Positions 8,880 through 15,966 of a stretch of 21,635 nt of DNA are shown piece by piece (within the stretch, counting starts at the first letter, position 1; each line of letters begins with the position of its first letter). Both the position numbers and the translations under genes were made by a program. The DNA is taken from the NCBI GenBank assembly GCA_964542255.1, contig CAZITV010000024.1, positions 1-21,635 of the forward strand. Reading direction: 5' to 3'. The notes under the pieces were generated by a model. The model saw nothing but the letters and a program-made list of their open reading frames with translations. It did not search any database and was not told the origin of the DNA. The stretch is from CAYMSF01 sp964542255. Lineage in GTDB: Bacteria; Verrucomicrobiota; Lentisphaeria; Victivallales; Victivallaceae.

Positions 8880-9566
8880 TTATTGCTGCCAACCCCAGTA
8901 TTTCCGCGTCGTCGAATAGGTACCTGTATAGTTTTTCAACTCACTGAGCGGAAATGGTGCTACATGCAGATCAAACCAGAGAATGTTTTTGTTTTTATCG
9001 TGTTTATTCAGGTTTACCAATTCATCACTATAGCCGGCCGGAAGACCGTTGCCGGTAGTGGCAGGCTCGTAAAGGTTACTGCGACTGGCGAAATTCATCG
9101 CTTGATTCGTATCTCGCGATACAGAGTTGTCCCCGACAAAAAGCGTGGACGATGTCTTTTTGATCCGGCTCACTTTGCCTGCTGCAGGGTTGGAATATAT
9201 CCGGTAATTAATGCCATAACCGATAAATGTATCTTTCGTCGTAATCTTCGGACAATACATCACATTCGAAATCTCGAACTGGGTAATAATTTTCCCGTCA
9301 GATTTGATGTAAGTGTTCAGCGTTGAATACCATTTTACAGTATTACCGGCACCATCAATCCAGGATGACAACGGAATGTAATCTTTGTTGTCATTGAAAT
9401 AAAGACTCATGCCACCGCCTATCTGTTTGAGATTGCTGATACAAAATGCGTTTTTGGCTTTTTCACGCGCTTTATTCAATGCCGGCAGTAACATTGCTGC
9501 CAATATCGCTATGATCGCGATCACGACGAGGAGTTCGATTAGTGTGAAAAAAATTCTACTTTTCAT
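8880..9566 (-). CDS. Pseudopilin-like exported protein, first gene of the accessory block
   Basis: This is a 228-residue paralogue of the protein at 5856-6599. The leader is MKSRIF, followed by FTLIELLVVIAIIAILAAM with Glu at mature position 5; the residue before the cleavage Phe is another Phe, not Gly. After the helix come KAREKAKNAFCISNLKQIGG and a globular domain with a FDLHVAPF segment; NKHDKNKNILWFDLHV is the H-X9-DG-like motif, with DL in place of DG. The start is supported by GAAAGG nine bases upstream of the ATG and by a strong promoter further upstream (9626-9654). The gene ends 173 bases before the next start. The DNA coding for the N-terminal helix is nearly identical to that of the other pseudopilin, whereas the remainder has diverged. 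The function is unknown beyond export through a type IV pilus/type II-like machinery. Confidence 0.88.
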   Translation of the reverse strand: MKSRIFFTLIELLVVIAIIAILAAMLLPALNKAREKAKNAFCISNLKQIGGGMSLYFNDNKDYIPLSSWIDGAGNTVKWYSTLNTYIKSDGKIITQFEISNVMYCPKITTKDTFIGYGINYRIYSNPAAGKVSRIKKTSSTLFVGDNSVSRDTNQAMNFASRSNLYEPATTGNGLPAGYSDELVNLNKHDKNKNILWFDLHVAPFPLSELKNYTGTYSTTRKYWGWQQ

Positions 9567-9599
9567 CGTTTTGTACCTTTCTTTTTAGTTTAAAAATTA

Positions 9600-9617
9600 T
9601 TGCACAACTAGTTGCAC
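9600..9617. promoter_or_regulatory. Probable operator overlapping the transcription start of the pseudopilin promoter
   Basis: The sequence TTGCACAACTAGTTGCAC contains a perfect 10-base palindrome CAACTAGTTG (9605-9614) and a direct repeat of TTGCAC spaced 12 bases apart, about one turn of the helix. It sits just downstream of the -10 box of the promoter at 9626-9654, where a bound repressor would block initiation. The form would suit a GntR- or LacI-type regulator, but no regulator gene is in the window. Confidence 0.5.
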
Positions 9618-9625
9618 TAATTCTA

Positions 9626-9654
9626 ATTATAGTGTATTTTATGAAAAAAGTCAA
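9626..9654 (-). promoter_or_regulatory. Strong sigma70-type promoter of the pseudopilin/phosphoesterase block
   Basis: On the - strand TTGACT (9654-9649, five of six) and a perfect TATAAT (9631-9626) are separated by 17 bases. The predicted start lies near 9619, about 53 bases before the pseudopilin ATG. This is the best consensus promoter I found in the window. It is immediately followed by the palindrome at 9600-9617, so the block is probably switched by a repressor and otherwise strongly transcribed. Confidence 0.7.
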
Positions 9655-9786
9655 TAGCTTATCAAAAAATAAATGGTTTTTTTTTGAGCTGTTAATTGTA
9701 AAAGTAAACGCACCCCCTCCAAAGTTATCAAATGCATTTAGTCTGACAAAGACAGGGGGGCGCATTTCTCGAGCGTCTCCAGTTGC

Positions 9787-9822
9787 TAATTGTTAAAAGT
9801 ATTTACCAACTTATAACAATTA
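9787..9822. repeat. Perfect 9-base inverted repeat
   Basis: TAATTGTTA (9787-9795) and TAACAATTA (9814-9822) are exact reverse complements separated by 18 bases. The stem is AT-rich and no T-run follows on either strand, so a protein-binding site or a mobile-element relic is more likely than a terminator. Confidence 0.5.
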
Positions 9823-10247
9823 CTATAGCGTCCAGTGTTGTTGCTTTCATCCTTCTTTTGGGCGACTTTCACGCCGGTGATGCAGCTTGACAAACAACAT
9901 ACCATCACGAAAGTAAACCAGCAGCGGTGGATTTCATTGCGGGTGGCAATACCGTTCACCGCATAAGGTTTTCATGCCGAATGCGCCAGCCGGTTAGATG
10001 ATTGGTCTTTTCTATACGGCCGTTGGCTGAAGAGGCTGTTTGGAGGGCAGTGCTCTATCACCGCAGGGCTGTTAGCTACTATCGTACTAGATTGAAATGT
10101 TACGATGCCAAAAAGACTGAGTCGTTACGCAAAAAGCCAAAATGTGACACAAAAGTGGTTGAAATGGTGATAAACGGTGATAAGTAGTTAAGTTTTGTAA
10201 CGTCTTGTAAAGTACTTATTTACAGATACTTATGAATGTACGGATGG

Positions 10248-10267
10248 GAATCCCACCATCTCCGCCA
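10248..10267 (+). other. tRNA-Ser 3'-end-like sequence, possible att site
   Basis: The 20 bases GAATCCCACCATCTCCGCCA read exactly like a tRNA 3' end: last T-loop bases, the T-stem 3' strand CCCAC, acceptor 3' strand CATCTCC, discriminator G and an encoded CCA. The G discriminator and the CTCCGCCA ending are typical of serine tRNAs (whose 5' ends would read GGAGATG). The bases before it do not form a T-arm or any tRNA body, so this is not an intact tRNA gene. Tyrosine-recombinase elements that integrate into tRNA genes leave such a duplicated 3' end at the far junction. No intact integrase is visible nearby. Confidence 0.5.
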
Positions 10268-10429
10268 TATTTTACCTAAAAAGCCGGCGAAAATATCGGC
10301 AACAGTTTCTCCATATCAAATTCCTGATTGTTCCTGTTTATGATTGATTGGTCATCGGTACTGCTCTTAAAATCTTCGCAATCTAATTTAAAATTTCAAC
10401 CTTATAGAGTTATGGATACTGGTAAAAAT

Positions 10430-11368
10430 TTATTCTGGTTTATATATGACAATGGTATATGGAGATGCGTGAAATTTCAGTCCGGCGGAGTCGCACAAAT
10501 ATTGCAGTACCCGGTATAACGAGGTCTTGTTCATCACCATATCCACCTGAATTGCTTCGATTCCTGGAAATGGTTTGATAAAAATATTAATACCTTCGCC
10601 GTTTTGGTCAGCCGCCGCGCTTAACCGGCGAATTGTTTCCAGCGCTTCCCGCAACGGCATCTGTTCAATATCCACATTAATTTTCAACTCCTGCAGTTTG
10701 CCCAGAGTCAGCGGAAAATGTTTGGTTTTGAGTTCGTCTTCGAGTTTTTCTTCTGGGGGTTCCGGCAGCAGTCTTTGAGTATGTTTTCTGGGTTTATAGG
10801 GTTTGACGGCAGGCGCGGTATCTTCAACGGTGCTCATTTCAATTCCGGAGAAATATTGTCCGAATATTGGCATTGGTGAAACTATTGCGATGGTGGAGCC
10901 GTCGCTGTTTACGGTGATACTAGGCGGTTGATAGCCGACTGGCAGATAATAAGTGGTGCCGATAGACATCCGCGTACCCCAGGGCACATCTTCTAATACG
11001 CTGCGGTTTTTGAAATCTGCCGGATAATATAGTTTGGTTTTAACCACATTTTGACCGATGGTGATGATATCGTCTTCGATACGGTATTTCCAGCCAACTG
11101 CCATCGAGGCATAGCGCACCAGTACCCACACAGGTACGCGTTCGAATGATAGTGTTATCGGCGGCAATTTATTCAGTTGCTCTTGATTTTCGACAATTAC
11201 ATTCCAGCCATATTGCCGGCGGAGCAGATTGACCACTTCTGACATTGGCGCGTTATTCAGTTTCACTGACGCAATGAATGGTTCTTCACCGCAAACTCCA
11301 AGAGTTGCGGCCGCAAGAATTATTAGGGGGAACAATGTTTTTACCATATTCATAACTATTAGCGGCAT
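10430..11368 (-). CDS. Secreted protein with two secretin/TonB short N-terminal (STN)-like domains
   Basis: This is a 312-residue protein with a signal peptide (TLFPLIILAAATLGVCG, then EEP). Residues about 30-105 (ASVKLNNAPMSEVVNLLRRQ to GWKYRIEDDIITI) have the alpha/beta pattern of the STN domain of secretins and TonB receptors: NNAPMSEVVNLL, then a mid strand TLSFERVPVWVLVRY and a closing DDIITIG. A second copy (about 230-312: IEQMPLREALETIRRLS, IQVDMVMNKTSLYRVLQYLC, AGLKFHASPYTIVIYKP) ends the protein. A Pro/Lys/Glu-rich linker joins them. No secretin barrel or TonB plug follows, so it is a stand-alone periplasmic STN protein; such proteins are common in this bacterial group and their role is unknown. 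Three Met codons (residues 1, 6, 8) could start it; none has a strong ribosome site. It is transcribed away from thrC. Confidence 0.75.
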   Translation of the reverse strand: MPLIVMNMVKTLFPLIILAAATLGVCGEEPFIASVKLNNAPMSEVVNLLRRQYGWNVIVENQEQLNKLPPITLSFERVPVWVLVRYASMAVGWKYRIEDDIITIGQNVVKTKLYYPADFKNRSVLEDVPWGTRMSIGTTYYLPVGYQPPSITVNSDGSTIAIVSPMPIFGQYFSGIEMSTVEDTAPAVKPYKPRKHTQRLLPEPPEEKLEDELKTKHFPLTLGKLQELKINVDIEQMPLREALETIRRLSAAADQNGEGINIFIKPFPGIEAIQVDMVMNKTSLYRVLQYLCDSAGLKFHASPYTIVIYKPE

Positions 11369-11398
11369 ATTCTGCCGGTTGTTATTGATTACTCATAG

Positions 11399-11427
11399 AG
11401 CTTACCTGTATTTGCCGCGAATGTCAA
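11399..11427 (-). promoter_or_regulatory. Putative promoter of the STN-domain gene
   Basis: On the - strand a perfect -35 box TTGACA (11427-11422) is followed after 17 bases by TAAGCT (11404-11399), which matches only three of six -10 positions. It lies about 30 bases before the ATG at 11368. Confidence 0.4.
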
Positions 11428-11542
11428 GCCAAGAGTTTAACCATTTCTTCATAAATATTTGAAAGAAAAAAACGATATTTATGCTATATTAACCAAATAT
11501 TTACGGTTATTAGAATATTTTATACATAGAATGGATGGATTT

Positions 11543-12844
11543 ATGAAAGTTCCGATAGACAATCTTTGGTTACAATGCGGACGGTGCGCCAAAACCTATG
11601 ATTTAAGTGTAGTTCGATATAATTGTGATTGCGGCGGCATCCTCGACGTAACCCGTGATTTAAATAAAATAGACGGAGGGAAGCTCAAACAATGCTGGGA
11701 GGAACGCTGGGGCATGCGCCACGGCAAACTCACTTCGGGCGTATGGCGCTATAAAGAGCTCATACTGGACGTGCCGGAAGAGTTCATCGTAACCCGTCAA
11801 GAAGGCAATACCCGCATGTATCCGGCAGGCAAAGCCGGTGAATACGCCGGGCTAAAGAATTTTTTACTTAAACACGAAGGTGAAAATCCGACCGGTAGTT
11901 TTAAAGACCGCGGAATGACCTGCGGCGCCACTGCCGCAAACTTATACGGCGCAACTTCAGTGGCATGCGCCAGTACCGGCAATACCAGCGCCAGTATGGC
12001 ATCTTACGCCGCCGTCTGCGGGATGAAATCAGTTATCTTTATTCCTGAGGGTAAAATTGCCTATGGCAAGTTGGCGCAGGCGTTAGCTTTTGGTGGAATC
12101 ACGCTGCAGATCAAGGGTAATTTTGACGATGCGATGGAATTGGTGCAAAGGGTGTGTAAAGAGTTAAATATTTATTTGCTCAACTCAATAAATCCGTTTC
12201 GGATTGAAGGTCAAAAGGCAATCGGATTCGAAATCCTGCAGCAGCTGGACTGGCAAGTGCCGGACTGGTTTGTTATTCCCGGCGGCAACCTCGGCAATAA
12301 CAGCGCGCTCAGCAAGGGATTGCAGGAACTCTATCAACTCGGCATTATCAGCAAAATACCGCGCATCGCGGTGATTCAAGCCGCTGGTTCAAATCCTCTT
12401 GCCAAAATGTGGAAAAATAACTGCGGTTTCGAAGCTCAAAAAAATCCTGATACCATTGCTACCGCTATTAAAATCGGCAATCCGGTATCGTGGGAAAAGT
12501 CGCTGCGCGGACTTGATTGGTGCAACGGCGTGGTTGAAGATGTTACCGAACAGGAAATAATGGATGCAAAAGCAATGGTTGACGCCGCCGGCATCGGCGC
12601 AGAACCAGCCTCGTGCTGTTCCGTTGCCGGAGCAAAAAAACTGGTTGCGCAGGGCGTTATAGCTCCGGACGCGCAAGTGATTGGAATTCTGACCGGCAAT
12701 GTGCTTAAGGACCCGGATGCGGTTATCGGTTACCATCAGGATACGCTGCATAAGCAGGGAATTTCTGGCACTTTCGCCAATAAACCGACAGTGATTGAGC
12801 CGACCCTGGATGCAGTTAAAGAGGCGATCGCGCGGCATCGCTGA
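11543..12844 (+). CDS. thrC: Threonine synthase
   Basis: This is a PLP enzyme of the threonine synthase family, converting O-phosphohomoserine to threonine in the cytoplasm. I chose the ATG at 11543 (433 residues): GGATGGA lies just upstream and the protein then begins MKVPIDNLWLQCG. The frame is open upstream to 11459, but that extension looks non-conserved. A zinc-ribbon-like N-terminus has Cys12, Cys15, Cys28 and Cys30 (LQCGRCAKTY and YNCDCGG). The PLP lysine is Lys121 in NPTGSFKDRGM; the PLP-phosphate loop is IPGGNLGN; ASTGNTSASMASYAA is the substrate loop. The C-terminal half is complete, ending EAIARHR. It is the only + strand gene and converges with the CYTH gene. Other PLP fold-II enzymes such as cysteate synthase have a similar zinc ribbon and are the main alternative, but threonine synthase is by far the best fit. 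Confidence 0.93.
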   Translation: MKVPIDNLWLQCGRCAKTYDLSVVRYNCDCGGILDVTRDLNKIDGGKLKQCWEERWGMRHGKLTSGVWRYKELILDVPEEFIVTRQEGNTRMYPAGKAGEYAGLKNFLLKHEGENPTGSFKDRGMTCGATAANLYGATSVACASTGNTSASMASYAAVCGMKSVIFIPEGKIAYGKLAQALAFGGITLQIKGNFDDAMELVQRVCKELNIYLLNSINPFRIEGQKAIGFEILQQLDWQVPDWFVIPGGNLGNNSALSKGLQELYQLGIISKIPRIAVIQAAGSNPLAKMWKNNCGFEAQKNPDTIATAIKIGNPVSWEKSLRGLDWCNGVVEDVTEQEIMDAKAMVDAAGIGAEPASCCSVAGAKKLVAQGVIAPDAQVIGILTGNVLKDPDAVIGYHQDTLHKQGISGTFANKPTVIEPTLDAVKEAIARHR

Positions 12845-12951
12845 TATTGGCAGTCTTGCAAATGCTGTTGACTAAGTCTGTGAATTATCATCAAATATAC
12901 TCTGCACGGTTGATAATTTAAGAATAGACGCTAGCCGCAAAGAAATAACGG

Positions 12952-13425
12952 TTACTTTTTCCAATTTTTGTATGGGTTTTTAGCCAAATTAGAATTGCAG
13001 TACCGGTTTTCTTTGGAAACATCTTCTCCTGCCCATTCCGGTGTTTCAAACGGTTCATCTTCGGCAGTAAGTTCAATTTCAGCCAGGACAAGTCCGGCGT
13101 TATCCTGGTGAAAAACATCAACCACCCAGGTATGCCCGGCACAAATTACCGGATACCTGGTTTTTTCTATCGGCATAGAATCACATAACCGCAGCATCTC
13201 TTCTGCATCAGTTACCGGGATTTCATATTCGTATTCCGCCCGCGAGATATTATGGCGTTTCCCTTTGATAGTAATAAAGGCCTGAGGCCCGGCGATTCTA
13301 ATCCGGGTGGTACAATACGAGTTTTTAGAAAAGATGAACGCCTGGCGTAACTCAATGCCTTGTTCTGCACAGCTCCGCCATGCATCATTCTTTACTAGAA
13401 ATTTTCTTTCGATTTCCTGGGGCAT
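12952..13425 (-). CDS. CYTH domain protein (triphosphate tunnel metalloenzyme)
   Basis: This is a 157-residue single-domain CYTH protein. The signature ExExK motif is at the very N-terminus: QEIERKFLV, with Glu4, Glu6 and Lys8. Charged pairs lining the tunnel follow: TTRIRIAG, FITIKGKR, SRAEYEYEIP, KTRYPV, WVVDVFH and LAEIELTAEDE. Stand-alone CYTH proteins of this size are usually inorganic triphosphatases that hydrolyse PPPi with a divalent metal; some family members act on thiamine triphosphate or form cAMP. The length is normal (about 150-160). It lies 17 bases downstream of the surface-repeat protein gene, probably in one transcript with it and ilvD. No clear Shine-Dalgarno sequence precedes its ATG. 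Confidence 0.85.
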   Translation of the reverse strand: MPQEIERKFLVKNDAWRSCAEQGIELRQAFIFSKNSYCTTRIRIAGPQAFITIKGKRHNISRAEYEYEIPVTDAEEMLRLCDSMPIEKTRYPVICAGHTWVVDVFHQDNAGLVLAEIELTAEDEPFETPEWAGEDVSKENRYCNSNLAKNPYKNWKK

Positions 13426-13442
13426 ATTAGCAGAGCTGCCGA

Positions 13443-14012
13443 TTAAAAGTTGAATAAAACCATAAAAGGCATCCAGCCATCTTTATTGAAATTCAATAAG
13501 CCAAGCTGAAACGGTGCTTTTTTGCTGATATTAACAATCCCGATTTGAACGCCTTTGCGTCCGGCGAGGTTGCCCAGTCCTACTTGAAATCCATTAGCGC
13601 TTTTTGCCGCATAGTTATAGCACGAGAGCTGCAGACCGCTAAAATCCTGACATAAGTTTGTCGCAATCGCCATCTGCAATCCTTTAACATGGTCAGTACC
13701 GCTGCCAATAAACGAAAATTCAACGCCTTGAACTTTACCATAGCCACCGACGCAGGGCAATCCTATCCGCAGCCCGTAAACATTGCTGTCCAAGGTTGAT
13801 TGCGGATATCCAAACCAAATTCCTGCCTGGACAATTTCCCAACGCTCTTTGTTATCTTCCTGCCATGCCTGAGATTCCTGGCGGTTTTTAGTGGCGGGAA
13901 ATGAGCCGGGCTGCTGTTTTTGGCCGGCATTATCTGCAGCTTGAAGAGATAACGGAATGACGAACACTGCCAGCATTACAGCGGCAGCAACTTTAAAAAT
14001 TATTTTATGCAC
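13443..14012 (-). CDS. Exported surface-repeat (LA_2272-type) protein
   Basis: This is a 189-residue secreted protein. It has a signal peptide (MHKIIFKVAAAVMLAVFVIP, cleaved after LSLQA) followed by a charged Gln/Lys-rich segment (about 26-57). From about residue 62 it is built of short glycine-rich beta repeats: VYGLRIGLPC, VQGVEFSFIG, VKGLQMAIATN, FSGLQLSCYN, ANGFQVGLGN, RKGVQIGIVN, PFQLGLLNFN. This Gly-hydrophobic-Gln-x-Gly pattern, spaced about 17-20 residues, is that of the LA_2272-type surface repeat family. The protein ends PFMVLFNF, an aromatic C-terminus common in outer-membrane beta proteins. The start is a GTG with a perfect GGAGG seven bases upstream. It sits 32 bases downstream of ilvD. 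Function unknown. Confidence 0.72.
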   Translation of the reverse strand: MHKIIFKVAAAVMLAVFVIPLSLQAADNAGQKQQPGSFPATKNRQESQAWQEDNKERWEIVQAGIWFGYPQSTLDSNVYGLRIGLPCVGGYGKVQGVEFSFIGSGTDHVKGLQMAIATNLCQDFSGLQLSCYNYAAKSANGFQVGLGNLAGRKGVQIGIVNISKKAPFQLGLLNFNKDGWMPFMVLFNF

Positions 14013-14044
14013 ACTAAAACCTCCGATGATTTCTGACGTTATTG

Positions 14045-15718
14045 TTAAGTAACTTTTAGTACCGCGCCGGTATCCGCGCTGGTTGCGACCATCGCATAGC
14101 GCGCCAGCCAGCCGGTGTTAACTTTGGGTTCACGCGGTTGCCATTTTTTACGCCGGGCAGCGATAATTTTATCCGCGACTTCCAGTTTAAGGCTTCGTCC
14201 CGGAATATCAATGGTAATTATATCGCCGGGTTCGACGAGTCCAATCAAACCACCAGCGGCTGCCTCCGGACTGACATGACCAATACAGGCACCTCGGGTA
14301 CCTCCGCTAAATCTGCCGTCAGTAATTAACGCAACCTTTTCTCCCAGGCCGCGCCCCATGATATAACTGGTTGGCGCCAGCATTTCCTGCATGCCGGGAC
14401 CGCCCTTGGGTCCTTCATAACGAATAATCACCACATCTCCAGCTTTAACCTTGCCGGCTAAGATGCCTTTGCAGGCGTCATCCTGGCTTTCAAAGATCAC
14501 TGCCGGACCGCGGTGCTGCAACATTGCCGGGGCTACACCGGCTGTTTTTACGACACAGCCTTTTTCTGCCAAATTGCCGAATAGAATGGCCAGTCCGCCT
14601 TGCTGACTGTAGGCCTTGCTGAGCTGGCGGATAACTTCGCCATCCGGGGCTGATGCCGTGGCAAATTGTTCGCCAAGTGTTTTTCCAGAGACAGTTTTCG
14701 CCTTGGCATCAATTAATTTTGGAATATTATTGATTTCCTTCATTATCGCCATGATACCGCCAGCCTTGTCCACATCTTCCATATGATAACAACTTGACGG
14801 TGAAACTTTACAGATATTCGGTGTTTTAAGACTAATTTTGTCCATAGTCGCCAAATCAAGTTTAACACCGGCTTCATTGGCAATTGCCAGGGTGTGAAGA
14901 ATCGTATTAGTACTGCCGCCCATCGCCATATCCAGTGCCAGCGCGTTATGGAATGCTGCCTTGGTAGCGAGTTCCTTGGCGCAAGGACCACCTGACAGAG
15001 CCATCGCTACAATTCGTTTTGCCGCCTGCTTCCAGAGTGTTTTGCGTTTGGGTGATGTCGCCAGGATGGTGCCATTGCCCGGCAGCGCAATACCTAAAGC
15101 TTCACAAAGGCAGTTCATGCTGTTGGCGGTAAACATCCCGGAACAAGAACCGGGTCCAGGGCAGGAGCAGCATTCGAGCTCATTAAGTCCAGCCTCATCC
15201 ATTTGACCGACTTTAAGTTTACCGATGCCTTCAAAAATAGTAATTAAGTCCGTGGCCTTGCCGTTGACCTTTTTGCCGGCTTTCATCGGTCCGCCGGAAG
15301 CAAAAATAGTTGGAATGTTCAACCGCATCGCGCCCATCAGCATTCCCGGTACAACCTTATCGCAGTTAGGAATACAAATCATCGCGTCGAACGGGTGAGC
15401 TTTACCCATTGATTCAACAGTATCGGCGATAATTTCACGGCTGGGAAGAGAAAATTTCATTCCCGCGTGTCCCATCGCGATGCCATCGCAAATAGCCATG
15501 GTGTTGAATTCATAAGGCACGCCGCCGGCTTCACGAATCGCAGCGCAAATTAACTGTCCGACACCCTGCAGATGGCAGTGCCCTGGAACAATGTTGGTAT
15601 AAGAGTTGCAAACGCCGATAAACGGTTTGCAGATGTCTTCCTTGCTAATGCCTGTTGCCATCATTAGAGAGCGGTGCGGTGCACGTTCTGGACCTTTTTT
15701 CATAATATCACTGCGCAT
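14045..15718 (-). CDS. ilvD: Dihydroxy-acid dehydratase
   Basis: This is a full-length (557-residue) IlvD/EDD-family enzyme; dihydroxy-acid dehydratase carries out the third step of valine and isoleucine synthesis. I chose the ATG at 15718 because AAAGGA sits exactly seven bases upstream, overlapping an earlier ATG (15736). The protein then starts MRSDIMKKGPERAPHRSL, standard for this family. Cluster cysteines by family alignment are Cys48 (IVPGHCHLQ), Cys119 (PNCDKVVPGM) and Cys192 (CPGPGSCSGMFTANSMN). Three such Cys fit the [2Fe-2S] type, but this is not proven by sequence. The C-terminal motifs GPKGGPGMQEML, TDGRFSGGTRG and GHVSPEAAAGG are complete. It is the first gene of a likely set ilvD - surface-repeat protein - CYTH (gaps 32 and 17 bases). 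A sugar-acid dehydratase is an alternative but less likely. The 248-base gap upstream shows no clear attenuator or riboswitch. Confidence 0.95.
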   Translation of the reverse strand: MRSDIMKKGPERAPHRSLMMATGISKEDICKPFIGVCNSYTNIVPGHCHLQGVGQLICAAIREAGGVPYEFNTMAICDGIAMGHAGMKFSLPSREIIADTVESMGKAHPFDAMICIPNCDKVVPGMLMGAMRLNIPTIFASGGPMKAGKKVNGKATDLITIFEGIGKLKVGQMDEAGLNELECCSCPGPGSCSGMFTANSMNCLCEALGIALPGNGTILATSPKRKTLWKQAAKRIVAMALSGGPCAKELATKAAFHNALALDMAMGGSTNTILHTLAIANEAGVKLDLATMDKISLKTPNICKVSPSSCYHMEDVDKAGGIMAIMKEINNIPKLIDAKAKTVSGKTLGEQFATASAPDGEVIRQLSKAYSQQGGLAILFGNLAEKGCVVKTAGVAPAMLQHRGPAVIFESQDDACKGILAGKVKAGDVVIIRYEGPKGGPGMQEMLAPTSYIMGRGLGEKVALITDGRFSGGTRGACIGHVSPEAAAGGLIGLVEPGDIITIDIPGRSLKLEVADKIIAARRKKWQPREPKVNTGWLARYAMVATSADTGAVLKVT

Positions 15719-15966
15719 AATATTTTCCTTTATCATAATTTGTAACTGGTATTTTGTGAAACGGCTGACTGCGCATTTATAACCGTCTGCCGGAACTGAA
15801 GATACATCTGCAATCCAGCCTGCGGGAGCGAGTGTTTGTTTCTAAGAATACCTGGTAATAAGGTTAAAAAACAACTGTTGAATAATTTACTCTATAAACC
15901 GGTAAAAAACAATCACAGTTTTATCAGTTGCCGGATTCCGTGGTATTTTTTTGAAGCACGGCACGA

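Larger units (their letters stand above)
9655..10429. other. Gene-poor stretch of about 775 bases
   Basis: I see no convincing gene here. Open frames are short; the longest is 61 codons on + (10002-10187), ends in a Lys-rich tail (KKTESLRKKPKCDTKVVE) and has no clear ribosome site. The stretch contains a C-run and a G-run facing each other (CCCCCT near 9713, AGGGGGG near 9754), a perfect inverted repeat (9787-9822), and a tRNA-Ser 3'-end-like sequence (10248-10267). The mix of broken frames, repeats and a possible att site fits a decayed mobile-element edge. It separates the accessory hydrolase block on the left from housekeeping genes on the right. Confidence 0.5.

Noticed and set aside
9713..9760. 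CCCCCT / AGGGGGG facing runs, considered as IS terminal repeats or a terminator
   Set aside because: Only about six bases pair, the flanks do not match, there is no T-run, and no transposase lies between them.
9556..9765. 69-codon - strand frame upstream of the pseudopilin
   Set aside because: It covers the strong promoter and operator and overlaps the pseudopilin start; its translation is a low-complexity Lys/Phe/Ile mix without a family signature.
10002..10187. 61-codon + strand frame ending 60 bases before the tRNA-like site, considered as an integrase remnant
   Set aside because: The Lys-rich end is compatible with many proteins, there is no Arg-His-Arg-Tyr catalytic motif, and no ribosome site is visible.
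12883..12918. Inverted repeat AATTATCA / TGATAATT between the convergent thrC and CYTH genes, considered as a two-way terminator
   Set aside because: The stem is eight AT-rich pairs with a 20-base loop and no T-run on either side, too weak for a convincing intrinsic terminator.
15719..15966. Leader of ilvD considered as a branched-chain amino-acid attenuator or T-box
   Set aside because: No leader peptide rich in Leu/Ile/Val codons, no T-box sequence and no terminator hairpin with a T-run could be found by eye.
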